Below are positions 20,098 through 29,378 of a stretch of DNA of 60,000 nt, in pieces (the first letter of the stretch is position 1; each line of letters opens with the position of its first letter). The notes beneath the pieces were generated by a model, which did not search any database, was not told the DNA's origin, and was given only the letters and a program-made list of their open reading frames with translations. This stretch comes from Rhizobium favelukesii (GTDB lineage: Bacteria > Pseudomonadota > Alphaproteobacteria > Rhizobiales > Rhizobiaceae): positions 1-60,000 of the forward strand of contig NZ_HG916852.1 in NCBI RefSeq assembly GCF_000577275.2. The letters are read 5' to 3'. Both the position numbers and the translations under genes were made by a program.

Positions 20098-21450
20098 ATG
20101 ATACCCAGGGGCCAGGCCGCAGTGAGTGAAGCAGCGCAGGAAATCGACAAGCTCATGGGATTGCATCCCAAGGGCTTCGATCTGTCCCTGGATCGCATCA
20201 CCCGGCTCCTTTCCATCCTCGGCGATCCGCAGAAGAAGCTGCCGCCCGTCATTCATGTGGCGGGCACAAACGGCAAGGGCTCTGTGACAGCCTTTTGCCG
20301 GGCCTTGCTGGAGGCTGGCGGTTACAGCGCTCATGTCCATACCTCTCCGCATCTCGTAAATTGGCATGAACGCTACCGAATCGGCGTCAAGGGCGGCCGC
20401 GGGCAGCTGGTGGATGATGCCGTTTTCGCCGAGGCGGTGCGTCGCGTCGCGGCCGCCAATGACGGGCAGAAGATCACTGTTTTCGAGATCCTGACGGCTG
20501 TCACCTTCATTCTGTTTTCAGAGCATCCCGCCGATGCCGCTATCATCGAGGTTGGCCTCGGCGGACGTTTCGATGCGACGAACGTCATTTCCGATCCCGC
20601 CGTCTCGGTCATCATGCCGATCTCTTTGGACCACCAGCCCTATCTCGGGGATCGGGTCGAACTGATCGCGGCCGAAAAGGCCGGCATCATGAAGCGCGGG
20701 CACCCCGTTGTCATCGGCAAGCAGGAATATGATGCTGCGCTCGACGTTCTAATGTCGACCGCTGAACGGCTGAACTGCCCGACGGCCGTGTTCGGTCAGG
20801 ATTATATGGCGCACGAGGAATATGGGCGCCTCGTCTATCAGGACGAGTTCGGTCTCGCCGACCTGCCGTTACCGCGGCTTCCGGGCCGCCACCAATATGC
20901 CAATGCCGCAGCGGCGATCCGTGCCGTCAAGGCTGCGGGCTTCACGGTGACCGATACGATGATGGAAAAGGCGCTGCTGTCAGTCGAGTGGCCGGGCCGC
21001 CTTCAGCGTCTGAACGACGGGCATCTAATGGCCAATGCGCCGGCCAAGGCGGAAATCTGGGTCGATGGCGGCCATAACCCCGGTGCCGGCGAAGTCATCG
21101 CCGAAGCCATGGCGAATTTCGAAGAAAAGCAGCCGCGGCCACTCTTCCTGATTATAGGCATGATCAACACCAAGGATCCGGTTGGCTACTTCAAGGCTTT
21201 CAAGGGATTGGCAGAGAAGGTCTATTGCGTACCGATTCGCGGCAGCGACGCGATGATCGACCCGGTCATCCTGGCAAACGCTGCCTATGATGCGGGCCTC
21301 GTCGCAGAACCGATGTCGACTGTCAGCGAAGCGTTGGAGGCAATCAAGGAGGGTGCTTTTGAACAGGCCCATCCGCCGCGCATCCTGGTAGGTGGCTCTC
21401 TCTATCTCGTCGGCGATGTGCTTGCCGACAATGGCACGCCCCCGAAATGA
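20098..21450 (+). CDS. folC: Folylpolyglutamate synthase / dihydrofolate synthase
   Basis: A 450-residue Mur-ligase-superfamily enzyme that adds glutamate to dihydropteroate and then to folates. The ATP P-loop VAGTNGKGSVTAF is at about residues 56-68, HTSPHLVNWHERYRI follows, and VDGGHNPGAG marks the C-terminal domain. ATG 20098 is used. A GTG eight codons later (20122) is possible. It ends the trpFBA-accD-folC cluster and is closed by a bidirectional terminator shared with trxA. Confidence 0.94.
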   Translation: MIPRGQAAVSEAAQEIDKLMGLHPKGFDLSLDRITRLLSILGDPQKKLPPVIHVAGTNGKGSVTAFCRALLEAGGYSAHVHTSPHLVNWHERYRIGVKGGRGQLVDDAVFAEAVRRVAAANDGQKITVFEILTAVTFILFSEHPADAAIIEVGLGGRFDATNVISDPAVSVIMPISLDHQPYLGDRVELIAAEKAGIMKRGHPVVIGKQEYDAALDVLMSTAERLNCPTAVFGQDYMAHEEYGRLVYQDEFGLADLPLPRLPGRHQYANAAAAIRAVKAAGFTVTDTMMEKALLSVEWPGRLQRLNDGHLMANAPAKAEIWVDGGHNPGAGEVIAEAMANFEEKQPRPLFLIIGMINTKDPVGYFKAFKGLAEKVYCVPIRGSDAMIDPVILANAAYDAGLVAEPMSTVSEALEAIKEGAFEQAHPPRILVGGSLYLVGDVLADNGTPPK

Positions 21451-21453
21451 AAA

Positions 21454-21475
21454 AAGCCCGGTCAATGCCGGGCTT
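21454..21475. terminator. Bidirectional terminator between folC and trxA
   Basis: Perfect 8-bp arms AAGCCCGG / CCGGGCTT around a 6-base loop. An A run before it gives a T run for trxA on the minus strand. The plus side has TTCTTCG. Confidence 0.82.
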
Positions 21476-21498
21476 CTTCGTATCTGCTTATGGGTAAA

Positions 21499-21819
21499 TT
21501 AAGCGGCGCTTGAGATCCAGCTCGAAAGAGCGGTCTTCGGGGCAGCGCCAACCTTGATGTCAGCAACTTCGCCGGCCTTAAATATGGCAAGTGTCGGGAT
21601 GGAACGGACGCCAAACTGGGCGGCAAGTTCCGGGTTCTCATCGATATTGAGCTTGGCGACTTTCACCTTGCCCTGAAACTCGACGGCGAGTTCTTCGAGG
21701 CTGGGGGCGATCATCTTGCACGGGCCGCACCATTCAGCCCAGAAATCGACGACGACGGGTTCTGCGGATTCCAGAACTTCCGACTGGAAGTTGTTGATAT
21801 CGACTTTTACGGTAGCCAT
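21499..21819 (-). CDS. trxA: Thioredoxin
   Basis: A 106-residue classical thioredoxin with the redox site WCGPC in [14 protein letters not shown] and the cis-Pro in RSIPTLAIF. The frame extends to 21852, but AAGGAG stands just upstream of the ATG at 21819 (MATVKVD), which is the family start. It lies 72 bp downstream of addA on the same strand, so it may be read from both the add transcript and its own promoter. Terminates at the hairpin shared with folC. Confidence 0.95.
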   Translation of the reverse strand: MATVKVDINNFQSEVLESAEPVVVDFWAEWCGPCKMIAPSLEELAVEFQGKVKVAKLNIDENPELAAQFGVRSIPTLAIFKAGEVADIKVGAAPKTALSSWISSAA

Positions 21820-21891
21820 AGGCTGCTCCTTTACGGATTCCTGTTGAAACACATGTGAGCGTGCGGTGCGGGAATTTCAATGCCCGGTATT

Positions 21892-24800
21892 TCACTTTGT
21901 CTCGAGTTGCGCAAGCGCCGACGCCAATGCGTCCGGCGTCAGCGTGTGAACGAAGCCGCTTTCCGTGTAGACGAGGACGCAATCGACACGCTTGCCGGGG
22001 TAGAGCGGCGTCAGGATTTCACGATAGATGGCTAGCTGCGCCTTGTGGGCAAAAGGGATGCCCTCTGCCGTCTGCGGCGGGACACGATTGGTCTTATAGT
22101 CGAGTACAACAACGCGATCGTCGAAGACTGCCATTCTATCGACACGGCCCGAAACGGCGTGGTCGACTCCGCCGATCGTCAGCGTGCCCATGACGGAGAC
22201 TTCCGCCTGTGCATGGGTTGAGAACACGGATACAAGGCTCGGGTCTCGCAGTAGTCTCAATACCGAATCGATGAGTTGCTGCCGCTCCGCTTCCGGCCAG
22301 AACGACGCGGCACGCTTGGCATAGCGCACGGCCGCATCCGCCTGTGCGCCGCGCGCAACATCCGGCAGCGTCTGCAGCATGCGGTGGAGAAGCCGACCCT
22401 TTTGCAGCGAGCGATCCGCCTTGTCCCTTTCGGCGAAAAGCGGAGAGGCGACAAGGAGGTCATCTGCGCCGTCATCAACGATCGTTCCGACACCGGATGG
22501 GCTAAGCGGGCGAGGTAGCTGCTTGCGCGGCGGCAGCGCCCTGCCGAGGCTGGGTGGGATGGACTCTTGCCTGGAAGTCTGTTCCGTGCGTCCAAGACGC
22601 TCAAAACTGCGCTCGATCCGTGGAACCCGCCATTTGATCCCAGTCCAGGTACCGTCCGGCCCGGAAAATGTCGCAGCCGACACATGCGGATGGCTGTCCG
22701 TCATCGCAGCGGAAATCATCGCATGCCAGGTGTCGGTGTTCGGCCGGATGCCTCTGTAGCCGCAAACGGTTAGCCGGTCGGCGGCCCGGGTCATCCCGAC
22801 ATAGAGTAACCGCCGATACTCCTGTTCCGCCAGCAACTGGATGCGCGTCGCATCGGCCTGGGTGAGGGAGTTGCTGAGATCGCCGAGCGGAACCCATGCG
22901 GGCATGTTTGGTTCGCCGGGCTCCTGCTCAAGCAGCCGAAGCTTCGGCATATGCGAATGCGTGAAGGCCTTGGACCCGCCGTCGACCAGGAACACGATCG
23001 GCGCCTCCAGACCCTTTGACGCGTGGACGGTCATGATCCGGACTTCGTTGCGTCCCTTGTCCTGCTCGCGTTTTACCTCCGGTGCTTCGATCTCAAGCGT
23101 CGAAATGAACGACTGCAATCCAGGCAGGCCCGAGCTTTCATGGTCGAGCGCGAAAGTCAGGAATTCGTCGAGGATATCGCTGACCTCGGTTCCGAGCCGG
23201 CCAAGGAACTGTCGTCGGCCGCCATGGCACCCCAGAACGCGGGCATAGAAGTCGTGAACCGACAGCGTCTTGGATTCGTCCAGGAAGAGCTTGAGGCGTG
23301 AGACGGCCGTTTCGAAGCGCACATTGCCGTCTGCGGCGAACTTCTGCAGGTGAGCCCAGGCACTCTCGCCCTCCGTACGAAGGGCGGCAACTGCGAACAC
23401 GTCGTCTTCACTCAGATCGAGTAGTGGGCTCTTCATGAGCGCAGCCAAGGAGAGGTCATCCTCGGGCAACAGCAGAAAGCGGCCGAGCGCCACCAGGTCC
23501 TGCACTGCGATGTGGCTCGTCAGGCGCAGGCGGTCGGCGCCGGCAACCGCTATGTCGCCGCGTCGCTTCAGGGCGCGCGTCAGAGCGTTAACGAAGGCGT
23601 CGCGCTTGCGCACAAGCACGAGGATATCGCCGGCTTCGATCAGGCGCTCCTTACCCTTCTCCACGATCGTTTCCTTGCCGACCAGATCGCCGATCGTGTG
23701 GGCAATGCGACGCGCGAGAATGGACGCGGGCGCACTCTCCGGCGTGGCGTCAAAAGGTGCGGTCCAGTCTTCGTCCTTTATTATTGCCTCGGGCGCCACC
23801 ATCTCCCAGAGATCAACGGCTCCGGGATGCCCAATGCGATTGGAACGGTGAACCACGGGCTCGCCTGTCGCGCTCAGTCCACGGGCATTCTCGGCGGGCG
23901 TGAAGATATGGTCGACGGCCGCTAGGACATCCGAGGTCGATCGGAACGAGAGTGGTAACCGCACAGTCGAGAAGGCAAGCCCGCTCTGGGCGACGCGCCG
24001 GCGCGTCCGCTGGCTTTCTTCCGAAAAGCGTTCGGGACGGGCGCCCTGGAACGAATAGATGGATTGCTTTTCGTCTCCAACGGCAAAAAGGGTCCGCACC
24101 GCATTGCGGGCGCTTTCGCCCGAAAAGAAATCCCCAGCCAGCGACTGGATGACACTCCACTGGATCGGGCTCGTATCCTGCGCCTCGTCGACGAGAATAT
24201 GGTCGATGCCCTGATCGAGTTTGTAGTGGATCCACGGGCCAACGTCGCTCTTGTTCAAGAGTTCGGCAGTTCGCGTTATCAGATCCTCGAAGTCGAGTTG
24301 GCTACGTTGCTTCTTGAGGTCGTCGTAGTCCTTGTTGAGGCGGTCGGCGAGCATCAGTGCGGCGCGGGTGGCCTCGTACATGCGCGCCGTCTTCAGCCGA
24401 TCTCGGCATAACGCAACATGCGCTCGTGCTGTTGCTACTGCGTCTGGGAGTTCGGGTGTTTCGCTTAGCATCGCCTTCACAAAGAACTGTGAGTCGGCCT
24501 TTGGATCCCCCTTCACAGTAAGGAAGATCTTCTCGAGCAGCGACGCACGGCGCGCATGGTCGCGTTCGCGTGCAGCCGACCGTAACCCGGCTGCAATATC
24601 ATGTGCCTTGGCGCCACCCTTCTGGTCAGCGACGTCTAAATATCGGTCGAGTGCACTGCCACGCAGACCAGGGAGCGGCCAATACTCCGCGGTGATTCCA
24701 ATTGTGGTGTCATTGACGGAGAGGCGAAGTTTCTTCCGCAACACGGCATCAAGGCCACCCTTGCGTTCCGAATCTTGCGTAAAGGCTCGAATTGCATTGC

Positions 24801-25443
24801 GATTGGCGATGATTTCTTCCAAAAGATTTTCCAGACCCGCCTCATCGCCAAGATTGAGTACGTAGCCAAAAGCCTCTGCGAGCGTCGGATCATCCTCTGG
24901 CGTCGTCGCCGTGAGGAGGGACTGCCGTGCATCCGCCAGAAGCGTCGCGGCGGCGCGATCGTCGAGCACGGAGAAATGCCCCGCGACGTTCGCTTCCAGC
25001 GGAAACTGGTGCAGGAGTGCTTCGCAGAAGGCGTGGATCGTCTGGATCTTCAGTCCACCCGGGGTCTCGAGCGCCTTCGCAAAGAGCCGTCTCGCTTTCG
25101 CAAGTTTTGACGCATCCGGCGCCCTGCCTTCGATTCGCGCGATGCGCTCTTCCAATTCCGCGTCGGGCAGGACGGCCCACTCGGCCAGCCGCTCGAACAC
25201 GCGATTCGACATCTCAGAGGCTGCCGCTTTCGTATAAGTCAGGCAGAGGATTGCTGACGGGCGAGCCCCGGCCAGCAGCAGCCGAATGACGCGCTGCGTC
25301 AGAACGTGCGTCTTTCCGGAGCCGGCGTTGGCCGAAACCCAGGCCGAGCGTTGCGGATCGGATGCGATCGATTGCTGTATGGTCGTCCAACTCGTCCAGG
25401 CGAGGGGATCGTCGCCCTCGGGCAGTGTTGCTTCGTCATTCAT
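21892..25443 (-). CDS. addA: AddA double-strand break repair helicase-nuclease
   Basis: An 1183-residue UvrD/RecB-type helicase with a C-terminal RecB-family nuclease domain. It forms AddAB, the rhizobial counterpart of RecBCD, which resects double-strand ends for RecA. Walker A is ANAGSGKTHVLTQR at the N-terminus. HILVDEAQDTSPIQW is the Walker B/motif II. MTVHASKGLEAPIVF and YVGMTRAADRL are helicase motifs V/VI, and VVLDYKTNRV is the nuclease catalytic motif. I use ATG 25443 with GAGG upstream, overlapping addB by eight bases. 25458 is an alternative. Confidence 0.95.
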   Translation of the reverse strand: MNDEATLPEGDDPLAWTSWTTIQQSIASDPQRSAWVSANAGSGKTHVLTQRVIRLLLAGARPSAILCLTYTKAAASEMSNRVFERLAEWAVLPDAELEERIARIEGRAPDASKLAKARRLFAKALETPGGLKIQTIHAFCEALLHQFPLEANVAGHFSVLDDRAAATLLADARQSLLTATTPEDDPTLAEAFGYVLNLGDEAGLENLLEEIIANRNAIRAFTQDSERKGGLDAVLRKKLRLSVNDTTIGITAEYWPLPGLRGSALDRYLDVADQKGGAKAHDIAAGLRSAARERDHARRASLLEKIFLTVKGDPKADSQFFVKAMLSETPELPDAVATARAHVALCRDRLKTARMYEATRAALMLADRLNKDYDDLKKQRSQLDFEDLITRTAELLNKSDVGPWIHYKLDQGIDHILVDEAQDTSPIQWSVIQSLAGDFFSGESARNAVRTLFAVGDEKQSIYSFQGARPERFSEESQRTRRRVAQSGLAFSTVRLPLSFRSTSDVLAAVDHIFTPAENARGLSATGEPVVHRSNRIGHPGAVDLWEMVAPEAIIKDEDWTAPFDATPESAPASILARRIAHTIGDLVGKETIVEKGKERLIEAGDILVLVRKRDAFVNALTRALKRRGDIAVAGADRLRLTSHIAVQDLVALGRFLLLPEDDLSLAALMKSPLLDLSEDDVFAVAALRTEGESAWAHLQKFAADGNVRFETAVSRLKLFLDESKTLSVHDFYARVLGCHGGRRQFLGRLGTEVSDILDEFLTFALDHESSGLPGLQSFISTLEIEAPEVKREQDKGRNEVRIMTVHASKGLEAPIVFLVDGGSKAFTHSHMPKLRLLEQEPGEPNMPAWVPLGDLSNSLTQADATRIQLLAEQEYRRLLYVGMTRAADRLTVCGYRGIRPNTDTWHAMISAAMTDSHPHVSAATFSGPDGTWTGIKWRVPRIERSFERLGRTEQTSRQESIPPSLGRALPPRKQLPRPLSPSGVGTIVDDGADDLLVASPLFAERDKADRSLQKGRLLHRMLQTLPDVARGAQADAAVRYAKRAASFWPEAERQQLIDSVLRLLRDPSLVSVFSTHAQAEVSVMGTLTIGGVDHAVSGRVDRMAVFDDRVVVLDYKTNRVPPQTAEGIPFAHKAQLAIYREILTPLYPGKRVDCVLVYTESGFVHTLTPDALASALAQLETK

Positions 25444-28400
25444 CGCCGATTGCCTCATCGCTCTCTGCGGCAGACCATTCGGAAACGCGCGCTAGATGAT
25501 CGTAGTCGCCGCCGAAGTCAAACTGCTGTGCCGGCACAAGCCGCGAGGTGAAGCCCTTCTCGCCTGATTGCAGAAGAGAGACAAACTTTACCAGTTGATC
25601 GATCGAGTCCGCGGCCAGGTCCATGGCTGACTTCGCCTTGTCGTTTCTGGTCGATGTCTCGTCGTTGACGGTGTCGACCTTGAAGCGATCTCCCGGCCGC
25701 AGACGTACATAGAGGAGATCCTGCGGAACGAGACTGCCCGCCTCCTGGAAAGCGCCCGCGTGGAGCGCGGCCGCCTCCAGCGCCAGTTGGGGATCGAGGA
25801 GGGTGCGCGCCTGAGCCGGAGAAGGATTGTGTCCGGTCTTGTAGTCGATGATGTCGGCGATACCCGTTCCCGTGATGTCGATCCGGTCGGCAACACCGCT
25901 CAGCCGGACATTGATGGGCTCTAGCTCGACACCGCCGCGCACCTCTGTCAGCGTTCTTCGAATGCCCGGCTGTCGTTGCGCCTCCCACTCGAGAAACGAA
26001 CGGGCAACCTCCCGAAAGCGCGGACGCCAGACGGCATCGACGTGCGCCGGAAGTTGCTCCATATCGAAGAGCTCGGTCAGAATGACCTCCATCGCCGCTT
26101 CCGCCGCCTGTGTTCCGGCAATGTGGCCTTCACGCACGAAGCGGTCGATAATCTTGTGATAGAGCGTTCCCCGCTCTGCGGCGCCGGGGTCTCGGTTGAA
26201 GGGAGCCACCGGATCGAGGCGGAGAACGCGCCGCGCATAGATCGCATAAGGGTCGCGACGCAGACGTCCAACCTCGCTGAACGAGTACGACTTCGGCTGC
26301 ATTTCCAGCGGCGGCGTTGGACTTGGACGCTGCGCAGGCGCCTGGCGGTCACCTTGGTCGATCAGGTTTGCCCAATGCACAAAGTTGTCGCCGCGGCCCT
26401 TGAGTTCGGCCTCGAACTCTTTCCCGCAGAACGCGAGCAGCCGCTGCAGCCAGCGTGATGCAACGGTCGGTGTCGAACCTTGCCGGAGTGCCCGCGAATA
26501 GATGAGGTGACGCGTGCCGTTGGCCATTTCGAAATCGTGAGCCAGCTGGCCGATTCGCCGCTCCGGTGGCTCCAGCCCAATCTCCGTCTTCATTGTGCGA
26601 GAAACGAAAGGGTTGTTGGATGTTTGCCCCGGCCATGATCCTTCGTTCAGCCCTCCCAAGACGAGAGTGTCTACGCTCTGGAGGCGCGCTTCCAACGTGC
26701 CGAAGATGAACAGTCTTGGATGGCTGAGCGCCCGTGGTTTTGCCGCCTGGCCGGCCAACAGCGCTGCGATGATATCGATCCACTGTGGACCGTCGGCATC
26801 GATCTGTCCTTCGGTTTCGATGACTTCGCCGAGCATTGACGCCAGAGTGTCGCCTGCCTCCCCCGACCAGAGCCCGGCAAGGTCACCACGCTCGTCGCCT
26901 GCCACTGCCTCCAGTGCGTGCCCCGTGCGCCTGGCCCAGTCGGAAAGTGCTAAGCTGGTCGTCAGTCCTCGCTCCTCGGATAGGTTTCGGACAAGCACGG
27001 ATGCAAGCGGTTCAGTGGCTCCGGCAACGCGGCGGGCAAGATCCCGCGCGCGATCGACTGCATCGGCGGGGAGCGCCTTGCGCCATTGCGGCGCGTGACG
27101 ATCCAGGGCCTGCTCCGACAATTGTTGTTCAAGGAGCGGTTCTAGCGCGGCGATGTCGACGTCGGCGACGCCACCCCGCAGCGCCAGCAGCTCGAGTGCC
27201 GCGACTGCCGCGACAAGCACGCTGCGCTCCAGGCCGAAGCGCGCCAGGGGATGCTTGAGCAAGCCGACGATCGCGACGGGATCACCCGGGCGAAGCGTTG
27301 CTTCGAGCAGCAGTTGCAGCAATGTTCCCTGTGGCGTCGCGGAAAGCGGCGTGCCTGCGGAGTCATCAGCGACGATGCCGAAACGCGATAATTCCGTGGT
27401 CACGCGGCGCGCTAGATTTCGATCAGGCGTTATCAGCGCCGCCCGGCTCTCACCGTCCTTGCCGGGCCGCTCAAGAGCCAAGCGCAGGGCGATTGCGATG
27501 GCCGTGGCTTCCTCTCGCTCATTGCCCGCCTCGATCAGCGACACATCTGCGAATGCCGATGAAATGGCCACATCGGATAGCCTTGCCTTCCACGCGCCCC
27601 AATCGCTGGTGGCTTCGGCTGGCGACTGCGCATGCGAGAGGATTTGGCTGCGCTGCTGCAACCCCTCGGCTGGCTCTGCCAGCGGCACGACGTCCTCGCG
27701 GGTGAGGTTCAGTCGCCTCAGCAGCTGAGCGAGGCCGTATTGCGAGTGGCTGCGGCTCGCCGGATCTGCAGGCTGATCTTTCCGATCGCCCGGCGCTACC
27801 ATTCGCCAATGCTCATCCGGCATGCCGAGGTCGAGGCCCGGCAGAATGATGACGCCTTCCCGAAGGTTGGCGACTGCCGCGATCAGGTCGGCTGTCGCCG
27901 GCACCGAGCCCGTCGATCCTGCAATGATGATGGGTCCCATCGGTGGGACTGTCGCGAGACGATTTGCTTCGGCACGAAGGATGGCGTTGCGGTGCCTTGC
28001 TGGCGACGATTTGCCAAGCTCATTCAGTCGCTCCGGCCAGAAGGCGCTGGCGATCTGCAGGAATTCGGCCGTCAGCTGCCACCAGAGCGCATAGTCTTTC
28101 GCGTTCAGGCGGGACAGTTCGCTCCAGTCTCGATCCTCAGTCTCGATGGCGTCGATCAATTCCGCGAGGTTGCGGGCAAGCCAAATGGCGTCGGCGGGGC
28201 TTGCGGGTGCGACGAGCGGCGAATCGGAGTGGATGCTGCGCACGATCTCCGGCAGCCTGTTTCGCCAGGCAAGGATAAGGCGCGCGAGTTCCAACAGGCG
28301 GGCGGTGTTTGAGAGCGGCTGCGCAAGATCCAATGTCGCTGGCAGGGCTTCGTCGAAATACCCGCTGTCGTCGTCGGTTTCACCAAGCGGGCGGATGACC

Positions 28401-28630
28401 GGCAAGATTGCTGATCGCCCACCAAGAAGGTCGACGAATTCGGAGCGGAGCACGCGTGCGGCACGCCTTGTCGGCAGATAGATCGTGACTTTTGAAAGCG
28501 ATAGGGGATCGCCGGGGTCATACCGGAAATGCGGTGTCAGCCTGCCGGCACAGAGGCTTTCGGCAAGGGTCTTCAGGAAGGGAAGCCCTGCGGGGATGGT
28601 CCAGACCCTCGGCCAGTGCTGCTCGGCCAT
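25436..28630 (-). CDS. addB: AddB double-strand break repair nuclease subunit
   Basis: A 1064-residue AddB subunit. The C-terminal RecB-type nuclease is clear (IIDYKTGHNPSP with the Asp and Lys ligands, about residues 925-936). The N-terminal helicase-like part is degenerate: I find no canonical Walker A. The C-terminal tail also lacks the four cysteines that hold the Fe-S cluster in Bacillus AddB, so this is the shorter alphaproteobacterial form. It starts three bases after the murU-like gene and overlaps addA, so it is clearly co-transcribed. Confidence 0.93.
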   Translation of the reverse strand: MAEQHWPRVWTIPAGLPFLKTLAESLCAGRLTPHFRYDPGDPLSLSKVTIYLPTRRAARVLRSEFVDLLGGRSAILPVIRPLGETDDDSGYFDEALPATLDLAQPLSNTARLLELARLILAWRNRLPEIVRSIHSDSPLVAPASPADAIWLARNLAELIDAIETEDRDWSELSRLNAKDYALWWQLTAEFLQIASAFWPERLNELGKSSPARHRNAILRAEANRLATVPPMGPIIIAGSTGSVPATADLIAAVANLREGVIILPGLDLGMPDEHWRMVAPGDRKDQPADPASRSHSQYGLAQLLRRLNLTREDVVPLAEPAEGLQQRSQILSHAQSPAEATSDWGAWKARLSDVAISSAFADVSLIEAGNEREEATAIAIALRLALERPGKDGESRAALITPDRNLARRVTTELSRFGIVADDSAGTPLSATPQGTLLQLLLEATLRPGDPVAIVGLLKHPLARFGLERSVLVAAVAALELLALRGGVADVDIAALEPLLEQQLSEQALDRHAPQWRKALPADAVDRARDLARRVAGATEPLASVLVRNLSEERGLTTSLALSDWARRTGHALEAVAGDERGDLAGLWSGEAGDTLASMLGEVIETEGQIDADGPQWIDIIAALLAGQAAKPRALSHPRLFIFGTLEARLQSVDTLVLGGLNEGSWPGQTSNNPFVSRTMKTEIGLEPPERRIGQLAHDFEMANGTRHLIYSRALRQGSTPTVASRWLQRLLAFCGKEFEAELKGRGDNFVHWANLIDQGDRQAPAQRPSPTPPLEMQPKSYSFSEVGRLRRDPYAIYARRVLRLDPVAPFNRDPGAAERGTLYHKIIDRFVREGHIAGTQAAEAAMEVILTELFDMEQLPAHVDAVWRPRFREVARSFLEWEAQRQPGIRRTLTEVRGGVELEPINVRLSGVADRIDITGTGIADIIDYKTGHNPSPAQARTLLDPQLALEAAALHAGAFQEAGSLVPQDLLYVRLRPGDRFKVDTVNDETSTRNDKAKSAMDLAADSIDQLVKFVSLLQSGEKGFTSRLVPAQQFDFGGDYDHLARVSEWSAAESDEAIGDE

Positions 28631-28633
28631 CCG

Positions 28634-29365
28634 TCATGCAAACGTCCGGTAGCGCCGGATCGTTTCCTCAGCTTCACCGATAGCCTCGGGCGTGCCGATT
28701 GTAAGCCAGTGTCCTTCGAGCACCGTGCCGTACAACCGCCCGCGGGCGATTGCCTTGTCGAAATAGAGATTGAGGTTGAACGGATCGGCCGGAGCGTCAT
28801 CCAGGAACGACGTGTCCATGGCAATGGCGCCGGCGTAGACGACGGGGCTCGGCCCGGAATCGGCAAAGCGCGTCAACCTGAAATCCTTTGCCATATTGAA
28901 ATCGTTCTTGCCGTTGTGCCCGGTAGTATCTTCCAATTTCACACAGAGCATGGCCATATCCATCCTTTCCGGTCGGAAGAATCCGGCTAAGCGTGTCAGG
29001 TTGGTCGGAACACCTGGACGTTCTCCGATCCAGAAAAGGTCGGCATTCGTGACAAAAACCTTGCCGGGAGCAAGAAGCTTCAGACCCTTTGCAAGGCCAC
29101 CGCCGTTGTTCATCAGCTTTTCGCGTTCGTCGGAGATAATAATCTCGAGGTCTTTGTATGAAGCCAAATGGGCGAGCATCTGGTCGGCGTGGTGATGAAC
29201 ATTCACCACCACCCTTTCCACACCGGCTTCTACAAGTGAATCCAGCGCGTAATCGATCATCGCCTTGCCGCCGATCGTCACGAGCGGTTTCGGGATGGTG
29301 TCGGTGATCGGCCGCATGCGGGTTCCAAGACCCGCAGCGAGTATCATGGCTTGCTTGATGCTCAT
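28634..29365 (-). CDS. murU: MurU-like sugar-1-phosphate nucleotidyltransferase
   Basis: A 243-residue nucleotidyltransferase with the signature LAAGLGTRMRP and PKPLVTIGGKAMIDY at the N-terminus. The closest functional relative by context is MurU, which makes UDP-MurNAc from MurNAc-1-phosphate in the cell-wall recycling bypass known from Pseudomonas. Generic annotation would be mannose-1-phosphate guanylyltransferase. The reason to prefer MurU is the adjacent gene 13 bp upstream, whose C-terminal half is an AmgK-like sugar kinase, the preceding enzyme of that route. Substrate remains inferred. Confidence 0.78.
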   Translation of the reverse strand: MSIKQAMILAAGLGTRMRPITDTIPKPLVTIGGKAMIDYALDSLVEAGVERVVVNVHHHADQMLAHLASYKDLEIIISDEREKLMNNGGGLAKGLKLLAPGKVFVTNADLFWIGERPGVPTNLTRLAGFFRPERMDMAMLCVKLEDTTGHNGKNDFNMAKDFRLTRFADSGPSPVVYAGAIAMDTSFLDDAPADPFNLNLYFDKAIARGRLYGTVLEGHWLTIGTPEAIGEAEETIRRYRTFA

Positions 29366-29378
29366 CTGATCCGAAAAA

